A stretch of 64,000 nucleotides of DNA from Pseudeuparius sepicola (lineage: Eukaryota > Arthropoda > Insecta > Coleoptera > Anthribidae), in contig OY987305.1 of NCBI GenBank assembly GCA_963920635.1, forward strand, positions 27,647,995 to 27,711,994, given 5' to 3'. Every line of letters starts with the position of its first letter. Positions within the stretch are counted from its first letter, which is position 1. The notes under the pieces were generated by a model that saw only the letters and a program-made list of their open reading frames with translations, made no database searches and was not told the origin of the DNA. Shown here piece after piece: positions 54,042 to 64,000 of this stretch. A program made the translations under genes and the position numbers.

Positions 54042-55919
54042 AAGAGTGATTTTTTGCGAAAAGTTAAATATTTCGGCCATTTCACCTCTTGTAAACCACG
54101 AACATAGTACCCACGTACACATATTTTTGATAATTTTTTAAAGATTGATTGTCGTCCATTTTTAACATTATTTTGCCAAAGGAAAGATGAAATCAAAATT
54201 AGTAATTAACCAAAATTGCGAAATAAAAACCAAAGACTTCCAATTTATTAATAAAAATGAGGAAATTAAAAGAAAACCATAGAATTTCAAATCAATGATT
54301 TAAACATCATCGATAATATACGAGCCCGATTTCAAACAATCAACTTAGAAAATATTTGGAAACTATAATATAGAAAAGATACACACCTTAAGGTATGGAT
54401 TTGCTACAAGCATTATTATTAGTATTACATTATTAATTGGATTCGTTTTCAAATTTTTCCATTTTTTCGGTCAAAGTATGCCGGTTGTTTTAATATTTGG
54501 TTCAGGGCCTTAAATTTGCATTCCGAACAACTTTTTCTGATACTTGATTTGCGCTAAAACCGCAAACATGAAAAAAAAAACAAAGTGTATCGATTGTTTT
54601 AAAATTTGGTACGGGGACATAAATTTCATTTTTTTAAATTATTTATGGGTGAAGTCTCAATATTGTGTTAAAAAGAGCTTTCCTCGTTCTTAGTATTCAT
54701 TTTGTGGGTGGAAGGCATTATCTACATATACTTTAAACATAAATTTTTAATTGCATCTTTGGGCTTAAACGGAAAATGGGTAATGTTTTTTTACTAACTA
54801 TTTTAAAAGGTTATAAAGATTAGGTAGGTCGATCATTTGAATTTTTTATTTAAAAAAAGATGGTAGTTTTGCAAAAACTATTTATTATTTATACAGACAA
54901 TAATACTTACATAATAAAGTGATCTAGGTACCTATTTACTACCTCCATAAGAAAGAATTGTTGAATTGCCCCTAGTGCATAATTCTATTGAAATTTTTTG
55001 TGACATAATGTTTTGAACATTATCCGTCGTCAAGTGAGGTACCTACATTTTTAATATTTCTGATGGGAATTTCTGTAAGACAATTTCTCATCAATAGTAA
55101 AATTATAGACAAAATAAAAGTATCTTCCAATATTTAGAGAATATTAGGACTGCTTCTCAAAAGGAAAAGTGGTTATTAAGTTTTTGGCACAAATTAACCA
55201 ATTATTATTTGTAATGATTACAAATATGATTTATGAGTACCCAATTATCACTTAAGTAAATTTAGATAGATATGAAGAGTTTTAAGTGACACATCTTTAT
55301 TTTAGGTAGGTATACATATTTAAGAAAATTTATTCTCTCATCATACATAATATACGTATATCTCATCTTGTGTATTATTTCAAGTCCCTTCCTTCTTTTC
55401 CTGTAGATAGATTTTGTTGTTTCTTGCGTGGGTCCGAAACCTGCTTGTTAACTGGTCTACAAACTTGCAAAGTCTTAATTATTATGGCAATGGGAACTAC
55501 CGAACCACTGTTCTTAATCTTACCTCGTCATTGATTGTCAGGGTGCAAGGTGCAAACGACGTGTAAAATGTTTTTTAACAGATTCTTGGGCAATTGTATT
55601 GTCTTAAAGACGAACTTGACAATCGTGTTCTAAAATTAGATGTATGGACTGAACATAATACCCATTAATTGAGATTTCTTCTTGCAAGCAAATTATAAGT
55701 TCAACATTAGTAGGGAGAAATTGCAATTTCTATAAATAGATAGTGTGGGGTTCCGCTTTTTTTAATTATTAGGGGTCCGGCGGAGCACCCCTCGGGCTAG
55801 CGCAGGGTTCAGAGTCGGTGCGATTCGTGGGTTAAAAGTGCAGGATTTAGCTCCCATGCGAAATACATGGGGAAATTGCGCCAGAACCGTCATAGCTATA
55901 CTACTCTGAACAACTATTT
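54042..55919. other. no gene seen; GC-rich hairpin near 55770
   Basis: Long AT-rich stretch. ACAAAGTGTATCGATTG at ~54580 resembles the interior of family A fold-backs. At 55770-55793 GGGGTCCGGCGGAGCACCCC can form a stem-loop and is followed by a GC-richer 80 bases; origin unknown. Confidence 0.4.
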
Positions 55920-56112
55920 CCTCTTGAGGAAAAGGTAGTTTACCTGAACTGAAAATAAATAAATTGCCCGTCAATACCTGCCTGATTTTTAAAATATAAA
56001 AATATGGTGCAAATTACTTTCTAATCAAGAAGGCTGATCCCCAAAGATCAAGTCTCAAATAAAAAATTTTTCGCCTTTCACACCTATTGATAGATATGGG
56101 GACACCCTGCAT
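55920..56112 (-). repeat. right half of a family A fold-back element
   Basis: AGTTTACCTGAACTGAAAAT, AATAAATTGCCC, AGGCTGATCCCCAAAGATCA and GACACCCTGCAT align with 10365-10552. The left half is missing or replaced. Confidence 0.85.
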
Positions 56113-56297
56113 ATAATAATAATAATTATTTATCGAATATTAATTATTAATATTCGATGCCACACGTGTTAATGCGAGCTCCCAACAAATCATAAAAAGC
56201 CAGGCAGTAGTGACATTTTTAAATCAGTCTTTCCGCAGTGCAAGAGATAAATAACCGTGAAAGCCATAATAAAAACATTTTCGTCCAAGCTGCAAAT

Positions 56298-56510
56298 ATG
56301 CCTGACACCAGTTTGGAAGACCTGAGTATGGATCAAAAATTAAATGAGATCCTAAAAACAGTCACAAAAATTGATAAGAATTTGTTAAGGCTGCAAGAAG
56401 AATTTGATGCCTTAAAAAAGGAAAGTATTGAACTCAAATTCTGTACCGTAGAGGTAAAAAGTCGTAACTCCATTTTTTGCCGATTTGGAGTTAGGGTCAT
56501 ATTCTTGTAA
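56298..56510 (+). pseudogene. LINE ORF1-like N-terminus
   Basis: MPDTSLEDLSMDQKLNEILK followed by a heptad-like helix (VTKIDKNLLRLQEEFDALKK) suggests the coiled coil that begins many LINE ORF1 proteins. The frame runs into a repeat at ~56453. Position upstream of RT blocks on the same strand supports the call. It could instead be the start of an unrelated small protein. Confidence 0.45.
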
Positions 56511-56690
56511 GAATTTTCAGGTTTTTCCTGGTGGTAAAATATAGTAACTCTAGAATTACTGGTTGTCTAGATTTTGTAGTGTGAAATGATAGTATCTCCA
56601 TTTCCTAGACAAGGTAAATAACCGTATCTCCACACAGCTGGTTTTATGTTGAGGTAAATAATCGAAACTCCACATTCGAAGCACCATTCT
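56453..56690 (+). repeat. array of degenerate AGGTAAATAA..AACTCCA units
   Basis: Five units at about 56453, 56533, 56586, 56610 and 56651 share (A)GGTAAA(T)A, a few bases, and GTA(A/T)CTCCA. Spacing is irregular (24-80 bp). Not coding. Confidence 0.6.
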
Positions 56691-57079
56691 TCCATTGTGC
56701 GCAGGGTAGTAGTTAGACCCGTAGTGTTTTTTATGTTTAAGAGTATATTAAGAGGTGTTAAATAAAATGGAAAACGACAGTCTATTGCGAAAAACTGTTT
56801 CTGCGAGGGTGTGTGCAATAATGGACCAGATGTCACTAAAATCTAAAAAGACCAAGGTATATGATGATATTCCCATTCCGTTGATACAATACTTACCAGA
56901 ACCCTTAATACATATATTTCATTAAGTACGGGATATTTCCCAAAAACAAGATTAAAGTAACCTTAGTAACTCCAGACATGTGACCCTCCTCCCAACAATG
57001 TCAACAATATTTAAAACTATATTAAAAAAACAGTAGAATAGTTATCTCAATGAAATGGCTTAATAACCAAATTTCAATA

Positions 57080-58200
57080 CGGGTTTCGCAAGGACAGAAG
57101 CACTCTGGATGCGGCATTCTCCTTTCGTGATGGAGCGAACCTTGCTCTCCAACAAAGAAAACATGTACCTAATGGGCACATTCTGCGATTTTTCAGTCAT
57201 TTGACTACGTTGGCCGTCAAATAATGTTACAAAAACTCCAGTATTATGCTATTCGATGGGTGACTCTCCAGTGGCTTCGGTCATATTTGATGGGTCGCAG
57301 TTGAATGAGTATTGTAAAGATAATGAAATATCGGGCAAATGAGACCAACCTGTAAAACAATAAGCTGAGGCGTCCTTCAAGGCTCTATATTGGGAACGTT
57401 TTTTTTAAATAATTATTTATATTAATGACCTCTTTCGCAGATTTCCACTGGTGCAATGGGGCAATTCTCTTTTTTCGCCGATAATACGAGTATGAACACC
57501 ACCCCGTATGGGGGGTGTTGGTATAATACTAGAAGACGATAATCTGAACATCCTAAGAGAGAAAGTGAGGGGGCTGCGAATGGGACCATTGATTGGTTTG
57601 CAGCCAGTAGACTCCTAACGAATCCTAAAAAACACTGAGCAATAAATTCCAACATTCACGATTACCACCAGATAATTTTCCTATTACTATTGCTGGTGAC
57701 ATCAAACCCACTGATTCCCTGAATTTTTTTTTAAATATTAAGTAAGCCGGTTTATACTATATCAAAAGTTAACAAAAAACTTGGGAAAGAAGCAACACTT
57801 AGTGTGTACTTTATCTATTTTCAATGCATTGCTCAAAATAGGATAGAATTTTGATGTTCATGTCGAACTCTACACTGCGTCTTAATCACACAAAAAACAT
57901 TTTAAAAGCCTAAAGGTTTTTACAATTTTTAATCTAAATATCTACAGGATTTGGTTTACAAACATAAGCATGAACTTCCAACATCATACTCTCAACATTA
58001 TTATAGTACAAGATCAAATCAAAGAATACTTTTACCAAATTTTAGTTATGAAACAAATCGCAGAGGCTCATTGTATTCTGTTAACCACCTACCCGGGAAA
58101 ATCTCTATTTGTATAAGTTTAAGCCAATTTAAAAAGAAGCTCAAAATATTTTTACATATCATATTTTTTATAGTTCTAACGATATTAGAAATACATCGAA
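57080..58200 (+). pseudogene. LINE reverse transcriptase remnant, FADN in place of FADD
   Basis: Blocks in three frames: FQYGFRKDRSTLDAAFSF (~57088), GTFCDFS, YVGRQIMLQKLQYYAI and LQWLRSYLMGRS, GVLQGSILGT (~57369), INDL, and FADNTS (57474-57491), where the last catalytic Asp is Asn. The C-terminal block, YSTRSNQRILLP then VNHLPGKI then LSQFKKKLKIFL, follows at ~58000-58150. This order is that of Jockey/CR1-type LINEs. Heavily frameshifted and inactive. Confidence 0.85.
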
Positions 58201-58640
58201 ATTTTAGTGTACCATTCGCCTTCACTTTCCCTAAGCTTTGCCAGGCAGTGGAGTGTATATAAAATATAAGTACACAATGGTTGTTATATAAACTCTATGG
58301 GAAATAAATGCATCTATCTATCTATGTACTATCTTACCTATTAACTAATAGTTCTAGTCGCGAACAGATGTCGCTAGATCTACCTCCCTACTTATCTAAA
58401 TATTTTAACTCTTTTCTGGAAAAAAGTGCAGACACTTTTTCATTCCCTCTGATTTCGGGAGATGTACAATGAGTTTACATAAATATAAGCTTAAAAATTA
58501 AAGAAATAATTAAAATATTTTTTCACGTTAATACAAGTATTTTCTGGTGCCTGTAAGTGAAAATACCTAATAGTAAACGATTTTTTCTTAAAATATTTCT
58601 ACAGAATGATATGATTGTGTCTATATGTAACTATATATCT

Positions 58641-58766
58641 ATAGTCCAACAAACGAGAGAAGTCCAATGAACACCTCAGTCTAAGCGCCAGCAGTATATG
58701 TTAGCAAAGTGGACTTGGGCGATTAGACTGAGTTTTTCATCGGACTTCTCTCGTGCGTTGGACTGT
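58641..58766. repeat. 126-bp palindromic MITE
   Basis: AGTCCAACAAACGAGAGAAG at left is inverted at right (CTTCTCTCGTGCGTTGGACT), and the inner part TCAGTCTAAGCGCC pairs with GGCGATTAGACTGA. Loop about 25 bp. Confidence 0.85.
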
Positions 58767-59342
58767 ACTACGTGTATCGGTAATTTTCGAACTATAAATT
58801 TGATATACAATCAATAGGTATGTCCGTTTCTATGTATGTCAACTCTAAAAGTGTCGTCTGGCGAACGATGAATAAGAATACCCATAGCCATAATAAGAAA
58901 TTAAGTAAGTATAACTAGGATAGGTATAAAGAGCTAAGTTCTTTCTCATTGTGTGCCCGACGACAGCTTTAGAGTTGTCAGTTGTCAGTGTAGTACGTAT
59001 GATGTTTTACTGTGTTTAATTAGTGATAAAATTGGCAGTGGTTTTTTAAATGATATAAGTGCGAAAATACCTTTAGTAGGTATAAGTTGGAGGGAAGAAA
59101 ACAGGCTACCTAAAAATGCCAAAATAATATATATATATATATGAAATCTAGGAATTTACATCTTTTTTATCAAAAACAGAATATTTTTCTCATTTATTTC
59201 TTACAATAAGCACTGGGCGTCGAGTTTAAAACGCGATAAAAACGTTCTTTCATAAAATTTACTACATTATTTAAGCAGCTGGTGTACCTTCAGGTATTTG
59301 TTCGAAACAAATAAGAGCATCGCTGTAAAAATTTGCGGATAC
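58767..59342. other. no gene seen
   Basis: Non-coding, with an AT dinucleotide run at 59128-59142. Confidence 0.45.
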
Positions 59343-59610
59343 GTCACTGTAGAAGGCCCTCCCTGCAGGGAACTGAATAGCTCACGGTCAAACTAAGAGC
59401 CGGCCACTTAATGTGACGCCCGGGACCGAAGTCGTAGCTCGAAGCTGTTCCCGTCGACCGCAGACTAGGAGGAGTGCCGCAGGATCTTTCCGCTCCGATG
59501 AGCAATCCTTTAATTGAACCGAAAGAAATCCACTCTCGCAAATAGTCTAGCCCAAACACCCGACCTGCCCACCACGGACTGCGACCTCGGTATTTACTAT
59601 AATACATATT
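59343..59610 (-). other. GC-rich block with an open minus-strand frame
   Basis: Markedly GC-richer than its flanks. The minus strand stays open for 87 codons, with GRSPWWAGRVFGLDYL and SYDFGPGRHIKWPALS, but I recognise no family. Could be an exon, the 5' part of an element, or a rearranged repeat. Confidence 0.3.
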
Positions 59611-59700
59611 TCGAATTTAACAGGCAATTAAATAATGGCAGAAAAATAATCATCAGACCTGTCGCATCAATAGGGAAATTATCTATATTATTTACCTACT

Positions 59701-60764
59701 CAGGCGCGGTCTTAGGGGAGGGGGCATGGGGGCCATGCCCCCCCCCTAATAAAATGAAAAAATAATAATAAATAAGAAATAGATACGAATGTAATTACTA
59801 ATATTACCTAACCTACAGTGTCCATGGATTGATTTCACATAAAGTGTAAATAACAAAAAAAAAATCGAGTTGAAATTTGAGCCTTCTGAAGATCAGCCCT
59901 GCTTGATTTGAAACTAATTTGCGACATAATTTTACTATCGAAAAATCACCTTGAAAATTATGAAGAAACTAATTTTCCACATCAGTAAAGTGCCCTTTTT
60001 TGTAGTTTTCACATCAAAATGTTATAAGGAAAACTTGTTCACAATGAAAAACTTGATAGGTGTGAAAAATTCCAACAGCTTCGGTCTACTTAGATTTTTG
60101 TGAGTTGTATTTTTTTAGCAGAAAAAATAAAAGTCGACTTAGGCTTTTGAAATTTTTCACACTTATCCAGTTTTTCATTGTCAAAAAGTTTTCTTAATAA
60201 AAATTTTGATGTAAAAACTACAAAAAATGCACTTTTCTAAAAAAAGTGCGAAAAATTCCAAAAAATCAAAGTATAGGCATACTTTCGAAATTTCGCAAAC
60301 CTAGTCAGCTTTTCGTTCTGAGCAGGGTTCCTTAATAACATTTTGCCGTAAAACCTACAAAAAAGGCACTTTACTGAGGTGGAAAATTAGTTTCTTCATA
60401 ATTTCCAAGGCATGCGTGATTTTTCGAAAGTAAAATTATGTCACAAATTAGTTTAAAACCAAGCAGGGCTGATCCCCAGAAGCTCAAATTTCAACTCGAA
60501 AATTTGTTGTTATTTACACCTTATGTGAACTCAATCTGTGGATACACTGTATATATCCAATGTACATGCAAACAATTTTGTTTACATAATTTTTATTTAA
60601 AATATAGGTATTTTTTTTATTTTTGTTATTTTTGTGATGAATATTTTTTTTGTGATATCGCCTTATTGAAGTTTTATTGTTATAGTAGGTACTTAAAAGC
60701 GCCTAAAGGAGTACATACCCAAGTATGCCCCCCCCCCCTTTGAAAATGGATATGACCGGGCCTG
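59701..60764. mobile_element. non-autonomous hAT-like element with perfect 8-bp target duplication
   Basis: TACCTACT occurs immediately outside both ends (59693-59700 and 60765-60772). The left end CAGGCGCGGTC matches the complement of the right end GACCGGGCCTG in 10 of 11 positions. Eight-base duplications and CAGG-type ends are typical of hAT elements. G/C runs lie just inside each end. The middle is mostly a nested fold-back element. Confidence 0.88.
59814..60551. repeat. 738-bp fold-back element (family A relative), nested in the hAT-like element
   Basis: Begins TACAGTGTCC and ends GGATACACTGTA. Inner motifs GATCAGCCCTGCTTG and CAAGCAGGGCTGATC pair, as do GAAAAATCACC/GTGATTTTTC and GTAGTTTTCACATCAAAAT with its right partner. 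Shares the GATCAGCC..TGCTTGAT and AACTCGAAA motifs with 9951-10552. Confidence 0.9.
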
Positions 60765-60870
60765 TACCTACTTATTATTAACTACAGGTTGTCTACTTTT
60801 AAACGTATACCTACAAACCCATAAAACCTTTCATTTAATTTTTAGTTCGGGTTTTCCCAACCAAACTGAT
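60765..60870. other. fragment of a family B left end
   Basis: TACAGGTTGTCTACTTTTAA at 60784 closely matches the start of the 22828-23621 element. Only about 35 bases are recognisable. Confidence 0.5.
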
Positions 60871-61333
60871 TAATAAAATAAAAGGTAAAAAAAACCATTT
60901 TAAAAACAAGCTTTTATTTAAGCCATGTACTAAAACGAATAAAATAAAAAAATAAAAGATTAAAAAGCTTTTTAAGCCACGTACTAAAACGAATGAAATA
61001 AAATAAAATAAGTAGGTTTTCGTTAAGATAATTCAATGCCAAATTGCGAGAAGTTTTTGTAAATCAAAAAGCTTGTCTCGCGAAATGTTCATAAAAGTAA
61101 ATACCAATTAATTATATTGGATAGTGATTGGTTGACAAGCAAGTACCTACTTGCCAAAGTAAGTATTTTCTTTACAATTCGCGCGACAAGCTTTTTGATT
61201 TAAAAAACTTATCGTAATTTGGCATTGAATTATCTTAACGAAAACTTAGACTTATTTTATTTTATTCGTTTTAGTACATACCTTAAAAAGCTTGTTTTTA
61301 AAAAGTTTTCTTACCTTTTATTTTTTTATTTTA
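60871..61333. repeat. 463-bp fold-back element, ~200-bp arms
   Basis: The left arm (AAAATAAAAGGTAAAA, AAGCTTTTTAAGCCACGTAC, GATAATTCAATGCCAAATTG) is inverted at 61160-61333. The left arm also contains an internal duplication of the CATGTACTAAAACGAAT segment. No coding capacity. Confidence 0.85.
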
Positions 61334-62154
61334 AAGATCGCCGATTTAAAGCCCCGCTCCGAAAGACCGGTGCCTGTTCGGTATAAAGCGGCTCCCTTAT
61401 AGTCTGGTGCATGCTTGGTATAAAGCGGAGAGCGGAGCGGTCGACTATACGGGTACGGGTATAATATACTCAATCTAACAATCTAAAATATGTACCATGT
61501 CATTCCAAGTAATAGCGGCAGCACGTATAAAAGACTCAATAGTGCGCTTGTAATTGGAAACTAATTTTATTTTTTATAAGTTTTCAAACCTTTCCTGGAT
61601 TTTATAAAGTTCTTTAAATTACTACTTGAATTTGTTTACAGTGACTTTTCAAGTTTCTTTATCTTTTTATTGAAGAATAGTGGCATTCGCAGCTGTCTAA
61701 GTATTTGTTGAAATAAATACTTTTCGGCTTTTAAATACTTTTTGGTATTGATACTAGATCATACAGTATTGGTATCGGTATTGATACAGATCATCCAGAA
61801 GAGAAACTAGTATCATCGTACTCTGCCTGTGGAAGCTTCCAATCAAGATTACCTTTTTGGTATTTAAATACTTATTATTTATAATATTTGGAATTACAAA
61901 TACTGACAAAAGTATTTGGTACCTATTTAACTACTTGATATGAAATATTTAAATACTTTTTTCAAACAAATACCAGATTTTTCTGTTAAAACTTGTTTTT
62001 ATTTCGTCAAAAACAGGGAAGTTTCTTATAAAATTTTAAAGTACCTAGGTAGGTAATCTATTATGTTCGATTCAATGAAAGTAAATTTTCGGTCGTGTCG
62101 TGAAGTAAAGCTAGGTAGATACTTTTCCCAATCGCGGGCGTTTCGACAATTTAT
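61334..62154. other. non-coding; TATTTAAATAC-rich repeat
   Basis: A patch of GGTATTGATAC and TATTTAAATACTT motifs at 61690-61990, and GGTATAAAGCGGAGCG-like motifs near 61380-61430. No gene. Confidence 0.45.
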
Positions 62155-62630
62155 AGCATTTTCGACTTAACTACACTATTGCACTCAGTGCGCACTGAGT
62201 GCATTTCTATAATTGTCATTTCACATTGTCAGGAAAAGGACACATATACACTGGCACCAGGCAAGTGCAGCAAGTCTAAAATACCATTAGTTTATCATCT
62301 TCAGGGTACTACAATAAATAACAGCTAGCATCCCAGATTCACAATTCAACGAAATAAAATAATATGTTATGTATTGACGCGAGGACTTACATTTATGGCG
62401 ATTGTGATTTGCATGCACTTTTTCACTGAGTGCACTTTTGTCACGGTCTGGTCAAATTAATGCAAAAGTGCAGTCAAATCGAAATCGCCCTTAGATTTTA
62501 GTGTCTTTGTCCGTCCCTAACCTAACAACCTACTCACGTCTAATATATGACATATTTTACTTCGTTGAATTGTTATTCTGGGATGCTAGCTGTTATTTAT
62601 TGTAGTGCCCTGAAGATGACGAAATAACAA
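62155..62630. repeat. overlapping inverted repeats with a 22-bp perfect palindrome
   Basis: 62288-62372 (CATCTTCAGGGTACTACAAT, AACAGCTAGCATCCCAGA) is inverted at 62549-62630. An outer, weaker pair joins 62155-62185 with 62440-62487. GCACTCAGTGC followed by its complement forms a perfect 22-bp palindrome at 62181-62202. Confidence 0.75.
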
Positions 62631-62896
62631 TTAAGAAAGCGTCGGCACTTCAGAATGATACGTATAGATAACAGAGAGAAAACACATTTTTGTATTGCAC
62701 CTTTCAAGAGTTATAAGTACCTGGGTAAAAAGTTGAGAAAATATTATGGGTAGTTAGGTGTAGTATGATTATTATATTATTATGATATAAGTCGGTATTT
62801 AAATACTGGGAAAGTATTATAAAATATTAAATTAATTTTTGTCGTTTTTTTGATGATGTTTCGGGTAGCGAAGGAATTTCGATTTTTCAATATTTC

Positions 62897-63110
62897 AGAG
62901 TGCGCCGATAGCGCAGTTGCTTGGCGCGTCGGACTCGTAAATCGACGGTCGTAGGTTCGAATCCTGCAAGTGGCGTTGGCGATTTTTTATTTTCCAGAAT
63001 TTTGAACTTCCCGCCGTTCAAGGAAAAGACAACGTCGCTTCCCAGGAAAGAATTGAGGATCCGGCAACTTTGCGTCAACGGCCGAGAGATCTGAGATATA
63101 TGGGTACAAA
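62897..63110 (+). repeat. tRNA-derived segment (tRNA-Thr(CGT)-like), SINE-like
   Basis: GCGCCGATAGCGCAGTTGCT, then GGCGCGTCGGACTCGTAAAT and GGTCGTAGGTTCGAATCCTG form recognisable D, anticodon (CGT) and T arms with A and B boxes. The T stem pairs fully, but the acceptor stem needs two extra bases and one anticodon pair fails. Sequence continues ~130 bp in a GC-richer body, so it is more likely a SINE or pseudo-tRNA than a working gene. Confidence 0.6.
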
Positions 63111-63342
63111 TTGCAGCGTTATATAAAAAATGCTTATTTTTCAAACACGTGTCTTTGTCTATTATTTTACTGTCCATTGTCTAAAATGCTGACACGATAT
63201 TCTTATTTGTATAAAACCATTTTTGTAAACAATCCAAGCTCAATAATAAAATACAGCCTCAACGACTTGAGTGAATTAAGCAATTTAATTGTAAACTTAT
63301 TCAGATATTTCAACAGATCAAAATCTAAGTAATCCATCAACA

Positions 63343-64000
63343 ATGCCTCCAGCTCAACAACAAGGAATTAATTACCAACTTTTAAGACTCTATATAGAAA
63401 ATATCCTACAATTTTCTGGAGATTCCCATGTCTTAGGAATTTTTTTTAGGAATTTTAGGAATTCAGATTTATACTAATAGACAAAATCCAAATAATCCCT
63501 TAAATAAATTTCTTATAAAGGCAATTATAGGAAAATTGACAGGTCGTGCGTTAACTTTAATTGGTTCACGCATTGAATTAAAAACTTGGGAAGAAATAAA
63601 AGGTGTACTTCAATTAATCTTTGGCGATAATAGGAATTTAGACTGTCTCGAACAAGATCTTTTAATAATGCAACCCTTTAAAAATGAAAATCCTACTCAA
63701 TTCCGAGCTCGTTTACAAGATACTCGAAGTCTAATATTTTCTAAATTAAATTCAACATAGTTCGGCTCAGAACAAGAACAATAATTATTCTGATTTAGCC
63801 CTTGAAACATTTATTAGAGGTCTTTCATTTATTAGAGGTCTTCCTGGACGTAAGAATTAAAAATCCCATAACCCTAGACGCAGCCATATCAAATGTAGTA
63901 GAAGAACAAAACTTTTCATATACACAAAATCAGTCTAGATTTTTACCAAATCAATTATACAGACAAACACCACAAACAAAAGTCCTTATTATGACAAGAC
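63343..64000 (+). pseudogene. gag: third gypsy copy: gag, running off the window edge
   Basis: ATG at 63343 begins PPAQQQGINYQLLRLYIENI; after a frameshift near 63450 the frame gives NRQNPNNPLNKFLIKAIIGK and GSRIELKTWEEIKGVL, FKNENPTQFRARLQDTRSL. The first gypsy gag (2547) has the parallel GRAADLIVSRVELNSW. Stops near 63760 and a duplicated TTTATTAGAGGTCTT break the frame. The rest of the element, if present, lies beyond 64000. No LTR was recognised upstream; the tRNA-like segment lies there instead. Confidence 0.8.

Larger units (their letters stand above)
56220..58325 (+). mobile_element. decayed LINE (Jockey/CR1-like) with ATCT tail
   Basis: A putative ORF1 start with a coiled coil (56298), RT blocks at 57080-57490, the typical C-terminal block near 57950-58150, and a 3' end GAAATAAATGCATCTATCTATC. 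The RT N-terminal part and most of ORF1 are missing, with a repeat array in between. Confidence 0.75.

Noticed and set aside
55770..55793. Helitron 3' end from the GC-rich hairpin
   Set aside because: A stem-loop is present but the CTRR terminus and a matching 5' TC end were not found.
62897..62975. Functional tRNA-Thr(CGT) gene
   Set aside because: Two surplus bases before the acceptor 3' strand, a mismatch in the anticodon stem and a continuing SINE-like body argue against it.
63111..63332. 73-codon frame upstream of the third gag as a gene
   Set aside because: AT-rich frame in the leader region with no domain and no counterpart upstream of the first gag.

Overview
The window is eukaryotic, almost certainly from an insect or close arthropod relative with a large, AT-rich, repeat-laden genome. 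The evidence is the repeat mix: an arthropod-style gypsy element with a tRNA-Ser-type primer site, Tc1, piggyBac, FLYWCH-MULE, Penelope-like and R4/Dong-type elements, short introns, and TATA plus TCAGT-type initiators. There are no operons, bacterial genes or CRISPR arrays. I found no confidently identified host gene. The best host candidate is one exon-like reading frame at 14297-14482. Order and species cannot be fixed from the sequence alone.

Layout. 1-6.65 kb: a MITE, a tRNA-like inverted repeat and a decayed Ty3/gypsy element (LTR end, primer site, gag, protease, RT, RNase H). 7-14.2 kb: fold-back elements ending in TACAGGGTG/CACCCTGTA, including a 1.19-kb near-perfect hairpin. 14.3-15.7 kb: a possible host exon and a second gypsy fragment. 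16.5-17.9 kb: degenerate repeats, then an intact 238-codon ORF with a TATA box and initiator. 18.5-19.8 kb: a broken coiled-coil coding segment (minus strand) and three tRNA-like segments. 22.8-24.9 kb: a fold-back element followed by an intact Tc1-like transposase. 25-28.4 kb: MITEs and a GTTCAT/GATGAAC satellite. 29-30.8 kb: a FLYWCH-MULE remnant between inverted blocks. 31-40.9 kb: mostly non-coding, with dispersed repeats. 40.9-43.4 kb: an almost complete piggyBac-like element flanked by TTAA, with two introns and two frameshifts. 45.6 kb and 52.7-54.0 kb: Penelope-like remnants. 46.6-51.6 kb: a truncated and then a full-length R4/Dong-type LINE in TTA repeats. 56.2-58.3 kb: a second, decayed LINE. 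59.7-60.8 kb: a non-autonomous hAT-like element with a perfect 8-bp duplication and a nested fold-back. 63.3 kb to the edge: a third gypsy fragment (gag).

The genes do not form a pathway. They are independent mobile elements of different ages. Three reading frames look intact and possibly recent: the Tc1 transposase, the 1220-aa R4/Dong-type protein and the 238-aa ORF. Most small elements are non-autonomous; the TACAGGGTG family carries TA at both outer edges, as expected for elements mobilised by Tc1/mariner-type transposases. All assignments rest on motifs read by eye; no database search was possible.
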